From Enoplolaimus lenunculus (lineage: Eukaryota > Nematoda > Enoplea > Enoplida > Thoracostomopsidae), in contig JASANG010003345.1 of assembly GCA_030248215.1 (NCBI GenBank), forward strand, positions 434,001 to 498,000: a DNA stretch of 64,000 bases, given 5' to 3'. The position numbers and the translations under genes were made by a program. Of this stretch, positions 11,946 through 22,420 are shown one piece after another (within the stretch, counting starts at the first letter, position 1; each line of letters begins with the position of its first letter). Under the pieces are notes generated by a model that made no database searches, was not told the origin of the DNA, and worked only from the letters and a program-made list of their open reading frames with translations.

Positions 11946-12689
11946 ATAAAATATTGTTCTTCTGGATTTTACAGTCCAATTAGATTATCTAGAAATTTAT
12001 CAAAATGTTTTCTACATATCTCGACAGAATTGTCTGTCAGGTATATGCCACTGTGTGTATTCCTATTTGTATACGCCCCTGCAGCTAAAATAATATGTTT
12101 ATTAATACTTTGCGTCTATTTATGAGTTAATTTTAAATTTGAAACTTTTGAAATCTTTGAAAAAATAATATTTATTCTTCAAACTTTTACTATTTTGAAA
12201 AGTTTTTATTTAACTTTTGATTTTTAAATCCCAACTGTTTGGAGTTGTTTTTTTGTTTTAAGTGGACAATCGTGATTTGAGAATTTAGAGCGATACAGTG
12301 TTTTTGAGAACAAAAAATTTTGATCAGCATCTGTATATAAATATAGTTCATTGCATAATCTTTCAGATACTCGAAGATCCGCGAAGGCTGGCACCCATGC
12401 CGTATGTAAACCTGGACTCTAAAACCCACATTTTGAATTTAATTTTTTTACTAAAATTCTGTTTGGTTTGCGAGCTTATTTCATCATCAATATATCTTGA
12501 GGGCTGCTCTCAGAAATTTCTGGATCCGCCACAACCCACAACAAATTGACATTCACACTTTCAGCCATATCTACATCTGTCTATGGTAATTATAGGGCTC
12601 TGGAGATGATTAGGCTTAGGTATCCGCTATACCCTTTATGAGTATATATCTTTGCAATTTCACACAGACATGTATACAGAGCAAAGGCT

Positions 12690-12830
12690 CGTAGCAAGAT
12701 AACTTTGATAGGGGAAATAAACATTTTCCAGGAAGGGCATACAAGGGTTTCCGATGACTTACAAGCAACGTTGGAAATTATTTAGGGGGCGACTAAAATT
12801 ATTCCGAGTCGCAGTGCCGGAGCAGATAGG
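12690..12830. repeat. CCGTAGCCAG-type MITE, partial
   Basis: The left part gctcgtagcaag and the inner blocks ccaggaagggcatacaaggg and gatgacttacaagcaacgtt match the family at 57400-57555. The right terminal repeat is lost where the next repeat begins. Confidence 0.6.
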
Positions 12831-12985
12831 GGTGGTGGAGGCTCCCCCCAAACTCCTGGGTGAGGTCCCCAAACTAGCGAGCGACGTGAGCGAGAACCGA
12901 GACACATTTTAAAACTTCGACGGTTTTAGTTTCAACCGGTTAGGGTGGGGGGCCTCTTTAGAAGTAATGCCGCCAACGAGGGGCA
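12805..12985 (+). repeat. dispersed repeat (gtgccggagcag... / ccccaaactcctgg)
   Basis: It shares gccggagca, ccccaaactcctgg, gcgag.g.cg.gagcgagaa, cattt.aaaacttcg and aaccggtt with the reverse strand at 47815-48020, and a fragment occurs near 10468-10560. The family is not recognised and no coding sequence is seen. Confidence 0.55.
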
Positions 12986-14080
12986 TGGGGGTGGCTACTC
13001 AGGGTCTGTCGGGATGGCAGAGTTATCCTGGTCCACCTTTGAATACGTGTCTACCAGAGCACCGAGGAAACTACATAAATGTCGGCGTTTGACAAATCAT
13101 TAACCGTTATAATCAATAGTTCGATGTCCTTGCCTGGCATAGGGTGATTTGGGACAGCGGCCGTACTTCTCCAGCTTACCATCTACGCTACCGATCCGGA
13201 ATATGGGTTTTACTTGCCAATATGATTTTCTATATTACATATGGTCATTGAATAATACTGCATTGTGAGACCACAATCGGACGGCAATTACTACGATTAT
13301 ACAACTGCAATTTTTGCAAAATTTTAAATAAATCATACAGAATTAAAATGCAAACACAGTTTCAATTCGATTCTCTTTAAATATTAATGATTGTTGAAAT
13401 AAATTTTAAGAATCGGTTGCTTAAAAGCGGTGTTGACGCTACTTCGAACTTTAAGATTTGCAATGTTTCTACAGTGAATACGTGTGTTGTAAAATTCTGT
13501 ATAATTTTTAGTTGTGTGTCTCAGAGTTGTATGATACCTGTGACAGATTTTAAATTTAGTAAAAATTATATTCAAAATTTAATAACCACAGAAGCTACTA
13601 AAAGGACAGTTAAAATAATTTTTCGAAGAGATACTTAAAAAACGTGATTTTGGCGTTTTTGAATGCAATCGCTAAAAGAAATTGATCCTGCTATTATTGT
13701 TTGTGGAATGTATCATAATCTTTTTTCGCTGTACCTTTGTTTGTTTTTAGACAAATTATTGTGCGAAATTAGTGGAAGTTATGGCTTTAGTGTGTATAAC
13801 GGGCGTGCAATTTCTGTCATTTATTTTCATCTGAAAATATTAATATAAAGAAACTTTTTATTTATAATGAACAATGAGGACGGAAAAACTAAATGCTTTG
13901 GTCAGGAATTCAGAAGAACTTTTTTGATATTTAGCGGTTACTACGGTAAGGTGGTACCAAACCAATTTTCAGTCTTAACAGATATTTTTCATCTGAAAAT
14001 TGTATCTCAAACTACGCAAATTGTTACTGCCTATGTCTTTGATAACTATTTTGGATAACAAGTTTGTTACCAGCAAACCC
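12986..14080. other. intergenic, no gene seen
   Basis: Short open frames at 13387-13638, 13663-13848 and 13867-14058 have AT-driven composition, no family motif and no supporting splice sites, so no gene is called. Confidence 0.35.
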
Positions 14081-14215
14081 GCAGGGAATTCACCTTGCTA
14101 GGAAGGATGAAAATGTTCCAAGATAGACATACTAGGGTTTACGGTGACTTGCAACTAAGGTTGAAAGTTTTTTAGAGCACTGAGCCACCCTAGCCGTCCT
14201 GTGGCTACTGTAAAC
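14081..14215. repeat. CCGTAGCCAG-type MITE, decayed
   Basis: The inner order accttgctagg, gacatactagggttta, ggtgactt, caact.aggttgaaa, then cctgtggctac matches the family. Confidence 0.55.
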
Positions 14216-14490
14216 CGTAATTAGAGAATGTCAATGTCAATTATTTCTAATTATAGCGCATAATGACTCCATGACCAAATAATTTGAGTTTGAAACTACA
14301 TTTCTATGTATAACCTTGCATTATCGCTCAAGCTATCCACACAAGACAATTATAAGTTTAATTCAGCGGACAGTTGTAATACCGGATATATTTCTGTAAC
14401 GAAGGGTGGCGGAGCGTGGGTTATAAATAAATAACAGTCCGTAACCGAATAATAGGGGGGTAGTCACCCCTCTTATTCGGGTCACTACAG
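14216..14490. repeat. TA-flanked MITE, 5'-truncated
   Basis: The right end reads ctcttattcgggtcactacag followed by TA, and the inner sequence (ataatgactcc, tttgagtt, ggcggagcgtgggtt, ataaataacagtcc) matches 4321-5021. The left terminal repeat is missing. Confidence 0.75.
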
Positions 14491-14516
14491 TAATAGTTTA
14501 AATCAATACATTTCTT

Positions 14517-14734
14517 CACTGCAAGAAATGGTGGGTCAAATTGACTTTCTTCGAAATAGGCTTTTGCGGACTACACAAACAGTCAAAATTCGCCTCCGCC
14601 AGCGTCAAATTAGACTCAATGAGTCGCTCAGTGAGTAGAATTTGACTATGGCAGGGTCGAATTTGACTCAGTTTGTGTAGTCCGGAAAAACCTATTTCGG
14701 AAAGAATCAATTCGACTCACAATGTTTTGCAGTG
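14517..14734. repeat. foldback MITE, TGAGTCAAATTGACTC family
   Basis: Ends are cactgcaagaaatgg and its complement; arms carry actacacaaac and agtccggaaaa. Most of the element is one imperfect inverted repeat. Confidence 0.8.
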
Positions 14735-15147
14735 TTGTGACATTACAGCTATACGTTAGTGTCAACAACAGATTTTAATTGCTTAAATTTGAATAGCAAG
14801 TTTTCTTTTGAAAAAGTTTAAATCTTAACGTTCAATGAATTTTTTACCAGCCGTGTTTGAGGGATACATTAAAATTTAGTTTATCCTTTTTTCCAAAACG
14901 TCAGACATTTTTGTGTATAGGGAGCCAATTGCGTTTGAAGATTAGCAAAAAAGCACAAACTAAAATTCAAGCAGATCAATTGATTCTTTTAATATCGAGT
15001 TTCTGGCACTTGTATATTTCGTTCTGCCACAAACCATCAATCTTTCACACGTAATGTGCTAGAATAACAAAATGTATTTAGGCTTACGATTAGACTTAGG
15101 TTTAGGTTTAGCTTTAAGCATTTAAGCTTAAGCTTCTTACACTTTGG
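14735..15147. other. intergenic, no gene seen
   Basis: Only AT-rich DNA and a few telomere-like TTAGG units at 15078-15110 were seen. Confidence 0.4.
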
Positions 15148-15360
15148 ATCGTATTCTCAAGTGTGTGTAGCGCCTATCACAAGTTGGTGATAGGTCTTGT
15201 AACTTTCGAACCAGTGAATGCTGAAGCTCAAAATTCAAAACATTTTTCGCATATGACTTGCTCCTGCCGTACCAATGTGTGAGTTCAAGAACTGCAGTGA
15301 GTTTGAAAACCTATTACTAAACTGATGATAGTTGCTCCTACACATTTGAGATTATGGGGA
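15148..15360. repeat. TGATAGGT-family MITE
   Basis: The left arm (ctcaagtgtgtgtagcgcct, then agttggtgataggt) is an inverted repeat of the right arm (gatgatagttgctcctacac, atttgag). Related copies are at 21717-21928 and 28769-28955, with fragments near 7790, 8170, 19600 and 22510. Confidence 0.65.
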
Positions 15361-15647
15361 CACTTGGCCAAGGGTTAGGCTTAGGCGTCGGGGATGGAAA
15401 ATGAGATATGTATCAACCGAATTTCATTCTATTAAACAATTTGGGGTTTTATTTCAATGAATCATTTGTATGATTTTATTTCGAGTCTTCATATTGTAAA
15501 GGAATTTTTAGTAAATTACATACTGAAGTATAATTTTCACTCATAGCTTAACTGAATGCATTAACTTCAATTCGATAGCAGCACTTGTATTAAAGTATTC
15601 TTGAATCTAAACCGTTTATTTATTAGTAAGATTGCGAGCAAATACTT

Positions 15648-18600
15648 ATGACTCGTCAAACGAAACGCGCTGGAGCTGCCGTTACAGTTTCGTTCAGCTT
15701 GCTTGTGCTGTGTATTTTCCTAGTACTTAAAAAGGGCAATGATGTTCCTCAGGGTGAGTATGGAACGTTTTAGTTTTTTACCCCTGTAAAGATCAGGGGC
15801 GGAATGTTTTTCGGCGCGACTGCAATAAAGTAAGCTTAAGCTTTAGACTTTTTTTTTTCTTAGGCTAAGGCTTAGTTACGTTTTCCGTATGTGTAAGCTT
15901 ATTCTTGCAGTTTGGCTTAGGCTTTAGGCTTAGGAAAAGGCTTGTACTAACTGTTATGCTTGTGTTCATGACATTGGCCTCATTTCTATTAGATAAGTGC
16001 CTTTGATGACAGTCTTAAGTTTATGCTGAGAATTATGCTAGTCTCAGGCTCGGTATTATCAAGAGTGGATGATCACTCTTTATAACAAGAGTGTGCAACT
16101 GGGTACATTATGTGTATTAAAGAATGTACCAGCACGTGTTGCTTTTTGGCCTACCCCCTCAATCAGGGGGGGGGGTTAAGCAAGAGATTAACAGTATGCT
16201 TCAGTAAACCTACCCCCCCTAAACAACGGGGAGGGTTACAATTTCCTCCTTTACTAGAATATAAAACTGCATAAAGACCCCTAAACAAGGGGGGTAGACC
16301 AAAAACGCAACACGTCCGGGGTACATTCTTTAATACACAGAATGTACCCAATTGCACACTCTTGTTATAAAGAGTGATCATACAGCTTTGTTCCAAACAC
16401 GCTTGTTTGAAAGCGAAAAAACTCTGTCACATAAACTTTTTTACGCTACTTCGACATCAATATTTAACACTATAGAAAAACACGAAGAGCGTTTTGCCAT
16501 TTTGCTTAGGCTTAGCCTTAGCTTGACCCTAGAGTCTTTCGCTGACATTTAGACTTAGGCTCAGTATTATGCTTAGTGTAATGGTGCGTCCCTAAAATTA
16601 ACATTTGTATCCGTTATTTATGCGCTTGTTTATCCAATGGTCACAATTGTTTGTTTTATGTTTTAAAATTTTCAGCAAATGACCAACGTGATAAACGTCA
16701 AGTGATATCTGGCGGAAATCAACCGTTAGGTAAGTCATCACAGGTCGCGAGTGCAATGTTTTTTCAGGTTCAAACTTTCAAAAACTATAAATAAAATTGA
16801 CTTGGAGTTATTAAAATTAGCTAAGATCGCGAGCGTGGGATACTCTGATCTTTAAAGCCCGATTCACACGTACAAGTTTTTGCTGCGAGTCCTTGCAGCT
16901 GCAAATTGCACGCAAAACTTGCATTTTTTTCATCAGCCAATGAGAAAGCGGCCGCAATAAAATTCAGTGAACTTGCCATAGTTGTTCGCACATGTGAACT
17001 ATATTCCTAGGTATGATTTTTTAATGAATTATTTGCAGCTGCAAGTTTTCGAACGGGATTTTAGACAAAATTTGCAAGTTGCTGCTGCAATTTCTCGCAG
17101 GGAAAACTTGCACTTGTGAATAAGGCTTAAGACTTTTTTGCTATATGAACGTAGTAAAAATGAACTTTTTGAGAACTTTGACAATATCTGGTGATAAATG
17201 GTTTATACATAAATTTTGGCGAAACGGTTAAGTACTTATTTAGTAAAATTAACTAAACTAAAGAAACAGAAAAATTTTGTATTGCTAGCTCATGTAAAGA
17301 TCAGGGGCGCAGCGTTTTGCAGGACTGTAATAGTGTAACCTTAAGCATTAGACTAATTTTTTACTTTAGGCTTCGGCTAGACTTAGGTATAAGCGCATTT
17401 GTGCGCTTAAAATCAAACTTACGTTCAGGCTTAGACTTAAGAATATGCTTATACTACCGTTACGGCCTTGTTTTATATATTAGAAGTATTGCTATAATAT
17501 TTGAAGCAGGCAACCTAACGTTTTGTTGTACAATATTAAAAAATTACATGACCAATTACTTTTGTTTGCGCAGCTGGTCCGCATCTACAGGGAATCAAAG
17601 GGATCGCCGCCTATCCATAGGTCCCCAGAAACGTATTTTCCGAAACTTTACCCAAAATTTAGTTCCACGGCAATTTTATGTAAATGTCGAATAAAATTCC
17701 AGGAGGCTACTGCTCAACGCTAAACAGGGTACCGTTTATTAATCCTCAAAACAACATCGCTCAAGGATGTCCTGGCAATCGTGGATGTCCTTCGGGCTAT
17801 TCTTGTGAAACTTCGACGACGAACCAGTTCCTTTGTTGCGGTCCAATTGGTCGTCTCACTACTACAGGGTTGACTTATTATCGCGATCGAAACGGTCGAT
17901 TTCTCAGCTGTGGAAGCACTGCAAGCTCGTGTCCGGGCGCTGCTCGATGCGTCCCCACGTTCGGCGTCGGTCGTCAATTTATGTGCGCTGTCAGTGGTGG
18001 ATTTCCAATCAATCCAAATGTGGGCAACACATGCCCTCTCAATTATACTCCACGTTACATCAACGGACAACCACAGACATGCGCTATTAATCTTGCCGGC
18101 AGTTGTTCGCCACCGTTCGCGTGTGTTCAATCGTCGAATGGACGCACGTTTCTGTGTTGCCGTCCTACTATTTCTACCAATTTGTGCCCTGGCAATCAAC
18201 GAACCTTAATTGTAGGCGGTCAAACGCAATACTGTAACGTCCTGGGTCAGCCATGCGCTGCCCAAGGCTATACGTGCCAAAACGCTATGGCAGGCGGCCA
18301 GCGAATTTGTTGTGGTTTTGGCGAACTGGTCAATCAGCTGCGGTGTGCAAGCGGACAGCAGCCGTATTTGCTCGGCATTAATCCGTTTTATTGCACACCT
18401 CAAGCTGGTAATTGCCCGTCAGGCTACACTTGTGAGCTAGCGTCGACAGGGCAATATATTTGTTGTGCTGGCGCTGTGTCTGGTCAATGTCGAGACGGTA
18501 CTGCAGCTGAACCTGGAGTTTGCAGTCTCAATGGACCACTGACTCAATGTGGTTCTGGGTACGTATGTCAACAAACGGGATCGCCAGGTCGTGTTGCGTG

Positions 18601-19324
18601 TTGCCGCGAACCATTCTGTCCCCAGGGTGGAGTCTTCTACCCAGGAGCATCCTGCTCAGCGGCTAATTTGAACAGTTGTGGCGTGGGAAGAACTTGCGAG
18701 CAAACGTCGCCTGGTGTTTACGATTGTTGCGAACCTGGTAATATTCCAGGACGGTGTCGATCTGATAATTCAGCCGCAGACGGGCAATGTTCGCGTGTCG
18801 GTGCAGATTCTGAGTGTAGGGCTGGATTCTTTTGTGTCGCGACTGATAATAACGTACCAGGGTGTTGCCCTGGCGACGCACCTGGGCAGTGCCCATCAGG
18901 ATCACTGGAGCCAAACAACGCGTTATCTTGTGTTTCGGATAACGACTGTGGAATTGGGTACACATGCCAAGCGACTGATAACGGTATCCGAGGATGTTGT
19001 GGCGGTGGTGGTGGCGACCCAAACTCGTGTGCAAACAACGAGTTGCCCGATCTTCAAAACGGACAACCACGGCAGTGTAATCCAGCGAATCCGTCGTGTC
19101 GTCAAGGCTACTTGTGCCTTGACAATGGCGACGGATCGCGTACGATTTGCTGTCGCGGCCCCCGTTGTCCGGGCGGAAATACGATCGGAAGTGGTCCCGA
19201 CGGCAATCCGTTGCCGTGTACGCTCGGAGGAACCGAATGCCCAAGTGGTCAAACGTGCCGGACGTCGTCGAATTATCCAGACCGAGATATTTGTTGTCCG
19301 ACCAATCGACGAGTATTTTTTTAA
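15648..19324 (+). CDS. secreted cysteine-rich multi-module protein (lustrin-cystein type), paralogue B
   Basis: Four exons join in frame: 15648-15753, 16676-16729, 17591-17632 and 17703-19324. All introns are phase 1, the last only 70 nt, giving about 607 residues. Exon 1 starts MTRQTKR and has a hydrophobic stretch (VTVSFSLLVLCIFLVL), so it is a signal peptide or anchor. Exon 2 has a DKRQ site fit for furin-like cleavage, and exon 3 adds another basic segment (QRDRR, PQKR). The large exon carries about eleven Cys modules with C-P-S-G-Y-x-C and C-C signatures, the lustrin-cystein pattern. The ATG at 17684 lies upstream of the acceptor attccag and is not the start, since exon frame and phase agree with the upstream exons and with paralogue A. 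Export and disulfide-rich folding are inferred; the biological role is unknown. Introns hold several MITEs. Confidence 0.85.
15779..15979 (+). mobile_element. TTAGGC-bearing hAT-like MITE
   Basis: The left end ctgtaaagatcaggggcgga and right end gacattggcc frame inner TTAGG units. Flanks agree poorly (5 of 8), so the duplication has decayed. It lies just after exon 1 of paralogue B. Confidence 0.75.
16070..16381. repeat. long-inverted-repeat foldback element
   Basis: Two arms of about 90 bp (16070-16158 and 16291-16381) are nearly exact reverse complements. They share tgatcactctttataacaag, gtgtattaaagaatgtacc and cgtgttgc. The centre holds C-runs and G-runs (tacccccc, ggggggg). No open frame is seen. 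It lies in intron 1 of paralogue B. Confidence 0.82.
16856..17126. repeat. TTAA-flanked MITE (piggyBac-like)
   Basis: Inverted ends (agcccgattcacacgtacaa on the left, cttgcacttgtgaataaggc on the right) are bordered by TTAA at 16852-16855 and 17127-17130. The inner arms repeat tgctgcgag / ctcgcag and tgcagctgcaa. TTAA duplication is typical of piggyBac-type elements. It lies in intron 2 of paralogue B. Confidence 0.65.
17287..17485 (+). mobile_element. TTAGGC-bearing hAT-like MITE with perfect 8-bp TSD
   Basis: The left end is agctcatgtaaagatcaggg and the right end tacggccttg...tatattaga. Exact 8-bp duplications GTATTGCT lie at 17279-17286 and 17486-17493. Telomere-like units inside are diverged. 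It lies in intron 2 of paralogue B, about 100 bp before the 42-nt exon. Confidence 0.85.
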
Positions 19325-20050
19325 TTTTAGGCAAAACAGAGAGTTATTTATTTTCATTTGTGTTGTTTTATATATTGTTGATTGAAATTTGACAAAATAT
19401 TTTTTGCCAAAATTAAACCGTTGGACAAATATTTCAGGTTGATTTCTGAACTTGTCAATTGTGTGTTGCACAAATCGCCTGGTAGATAGAATTTTGCACA
19501 CACACCGTCATCTGCGGATTTCAACCAATTAACAAAAAGGACAAATCAAATGCCGTAATCGTGTCAAATTTTGAATGGCTAACTAGAAAGTTATATCTAT
19601 CCACCAACTGGTGATAGGTGTTTTACACGTATTTAATAAGTATAGACAGTTACGCAGTTAATTGAAAGTCGTCCAATTATTCGGTAATCAAAATAATTGT
19701 TGTTATCCAAACAATTAACCACTATTCTCATTTGACTGCAGCACAACGAGCTGTATTTTTGAACATTTTTGTCAGTTTTCATGAGTGAAATTTGTTTACA
19801 AAAGTAATTTGTGCAAAAGCTGGAACGGTACGGAAGTTTTTTAAAGTCAAATTTTTGGCTAAAATCCGTGGTCAAAATTAAAATGATCCGCAACAAATTC
19901 GGTTACAGAATTAGGTGTTTAGTTGACTAAATATAGATGTAACAATTAAAATGCTTGTACAGGCAATACTTTTGTTAGAAAGCTTGTATTGGTCTCGCCT
20001 CAAAATTGGAATTAGCAACATTTTAAGGCAACAAAAGTTGTTGATGGCAA
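19325..20050. other. intergenic, no gene seen
   Basis: AT-rich DNA downstream of paralogue B. A fragment of the TGATAGGT family lies at about 19596-19625. No exon was recognised. Confidence 0.4.
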
Positions 20051-20059
20051 GAATTGCTT

Positions 20060-20160
20060 TTTAAGCACTGAAAGAATTATATGTTGGCTAAAATGCTCAT
20101 AGCAAAATTGTTGCTAAAAACATTTTTGCCAACATATAATTCTTTAAATGCCTAAACGTT
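20060..20160. repeat. foldback precursor of the 39-bp minisatellite
   Basis: The sequence agaattatatgttggctaaa is followed within 60 bp by its complement (tttttgccaacatataattc), then aaatgcctaaacgttt. The same right-end wording recurs after the minisatellite at about 20860-20915. Confidence 0.6.
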
Positions 20161-20235
20161 TACTGGTACCATTTGTGTTGATTAATTCGCATTGCGCTCC
20201 AAATGTTGTTAAAGGCAAAAATGCTCTTTAGGCAT

Positions 20236-20850
20236 TTGAAGAATTATATGTTGGCAAAAATGTTTGTAGTAAGATTGAAGAATTATATGTTGGCAAAAAT
20301 GTTTGTAGTAAGATTGAAGAATTATATGTTGGCAAAAATGTTTGTAGATTATTGTTGCAAAAAGATTGAAGAATTATATGTTGGCAAAAATGTTTGTAGT
20401 AAGATTGAAGAATTATATGTTGGCAAAAATGTTTGTAGTAAGATTGAAGAATTATATGTTGGCAAAAATGTTTGTAGTAAGATTGAAGAATTATATGTTG
20501 GCAAAAATGTTTGTAGTAAGATTGAAGAATTATATGTTGGCAAAAATGTTTGTAGTAAGATTGAAGAATTATATGTTGGCAAAAATGTTTGTAGTAAGAT
20601 TGAAGAATTATATGTTGGCAAAAATGTTTGTAGTAAGATTGAAGAATTATATGTTGGCAAAAATGTTTGTAGTAAGATTGAAGAATTATATGTTGGCAAA
20701 AATGTTTGTATAGATTAAGAATTATATTGGCAAAAAGAATTATATGTTGGCAAAAATGTTTGTAGTAAGATTGAAGAATTATATGTTGGCAAAAATGTTT
20801 GTAGTAAGATTGAAGAATTATATGTTGGCAAAAATGTTTGTAGTAAGATT
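20236..20850. repeat. 39-bp minisatellite, about 15 units
   Basis: The unit is agattgaagaattatatgtt followed by ggcaaaaatgtttgtagta. Three units, a short break near 20346-20361, nine units in perfect register at about 20370-20720, another short break, then three units. Units are almost identical. Because 39 is a multiple of 3 and the unit has few stops, it creates long artificial open frames on both strands. Confidence 0.95.
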
Positions 20851-21130
20851 ATTGCTATAAACGTTTCTGCAAGATATAATTCTCGAAATGTCCAAACGTT
20901 TAGGTATCACTGGTATGAATTAATATGGCGCTCATTGGTGTATATACCAATAAATCATTATAACAGCTGTAAATATAAACATGTGTGTATCAAGATAAAT
21001 TCGTTGCTAAATATATTGAACTAAAAATATTTACACTAGTAAAACGTGGCTGTTTTAATATTTTCAACGATAGCATTATGATGCTAACGAAATATGCAAG
21101 AATTGTTCTGATTTTCTGTTAAATTTTTAG

Positions 21131-21395
21131 CCCATGTTACTTTTAGGGTTGTCCAGGTTTCTGATGGGTCCATAAACGTATCCATTGGCCCAATTTTTTA
21201 TCAAATTTTTGCACAGAAAAATGTTAATTTAGCTTCTGAAACATATTTTATTTGCATAATTGATTTTTATAACCTGACCATAACAGTAATAAAAGCATGT
21301 TCCTAAGCCTAAGCCTAAACGTAAGCCTAAGCGCAACAAAGAGCTTATACTTAAACCTAAGCCTGAGCTACTGGAACAAAGCCCAAATTAAATCG
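21131..21395. repeat. TTAGGC-bearing MITE relic(s)
   Basis: The segment 21131-21195 has MITE-like ends (gcccatgttacttttaggg and atccattggccc), and 21290-21370 has a run of CCTAAG units with two orientations of decay. Borders are uncertain. Confidence 0.5.
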
Positions 21396-21716
21396 TAGGC
21401 GTTGGCAGCTTTATTTAAATATGCCAAACCAACAAGCTACTGATTTGAAATTGTAAGCGATCATGTTTCAGGCCTCAAATGAGCCATATTATGGTGTGAT
21501 CAAGAAATGACAATATGCATTAATATACTGCGACGTTAAAATTGGCAATTAAATTGCAATAATTTACACATCTTATTGCTAAAAATGTTATATTATCCAC
21601 TCAATAAATAGTATTTCTTTATTATTAGTAATTAATCTGCGTATTTTCAAGCAGAAACAATTTACATTGGTCAAGAATGATAAACAGCTTGTTTAAAGTC
21701 GATGACAAGGGCCATA

Positions 21717-21928
21717 TACTCGAATTTGTGTAGCATCTATCAACATTTGGCGATAGGTCTTGTAACTTTCAACGCAGCAATTTGGAAGCTCACAATTTAG
21801 TACATTTGTCGCATACGATTTGCTCTATTCGTGTACAAATTTTAAGTTCAACAGCTGTAAATAGTTAATGAGTTGAAATCCTATTACTAACTGAACACAG
21901 TTGCGCATACACAATTGAAAATATAGGC
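21717..21928. repeat. TGATAGGT-family MITE
   Basis: The left arm gtgtagcatctatcaacatt and gcgataggtcttgtaacttt match 15148-15360 in order. The right arm ends near gcgcatacacaattgaaaat. Confidence 0.65.
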
Positions 21929-22138
21929 CGAGGTTTGAAGGCGTGTTTCGCTAAACCCAGCTGATGATCAGCAGTGCTTGGGGCTAAAGCAGGTTTCTGC
22001 AACGCATTCAGCGTTAGAACTGAAGATTCTTTTTTGAATTTAAGTGTTTGAAACAATTGTTAATATTTTGTCTGAAAAGCGGGTTCGGAATTACTTACAA
22101 ATTTTAAATATATATATACATCTGTTATTTCGGATTTC

Positions 22139-22340
22139 GGTCTGTGTAAAGATCAGTGGCGGAACTTTTTCTGCGTAACTGCAATGGAGTATTAAGTTTT
22201 AAAGCTTTATGCAATTTTGGGCTTAGGCATAAGTATAAGCTTACGTATAAGCTCTCATTCTTACGCTTTAGGCTTGGGTTTAGGCTTAGGCTTAGGAACG
22301 TACTTATGCTACTGTTACGACCCTGTTCTATGCATTGGCC
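22139..22340 (+). mobile_element. TTAGGC-bearing hAT-like MITE, 7/8 TSD
   Basis: Ends are ggtctgtgtaaagatcag and tatgcattggcc. The flanks CGGATTTC (22131-22138) and CAGATTTC (22341-22348) match at 7 of 8. Three clean TTAGG units lie near 22271-22292. Confidence 0.85.
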
Positions 22341-22361
22341 CAGATTTCTGACTTGCTGCAG

Positions 22362-22420
22362 AGTTACTTTCGTTTGCAATCAGCCAAATCTTAAGTTTAA
22401 TGTAGAACCTGCGCCTATAG
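22362..22420 (+). other. possible orphan exon
   Basis: The 59 nt lie between an acceptor-like ttgctgcag and a donor-like tatag/gtaaac. They read open as VTFVCNQPNLKFNVEPAPI and end in phase 1, the phase used by the short linker exons of both Cys-rich genes (which also end in tag/gtaag). No cysteine-rich exon follows downstream, so this could be a relic of a third paralogue or chance. Confidence 0.25.

Noticed and set aside
17317-17694. 125-codon frame ahead of the big exon of paralogue B
   Set aside because: It starts inside a TTAGGC MITE and runs across two splice sites; only 17591-17632 is kept, as an exon.
17684-17702. ATG at 17684 as start of paralogue B
   Set aside because: It precedes an acceptor (attccag); exon phase and the match with paralogue A show that coding begins upstream at 15648.
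20203-20718. 171-codon open frame and its minus-strand counterparts
   Set aside because: They are produced by the 39-bp minisatellite, whose length is a multiple of 3; every unit gives the same 13 residues.
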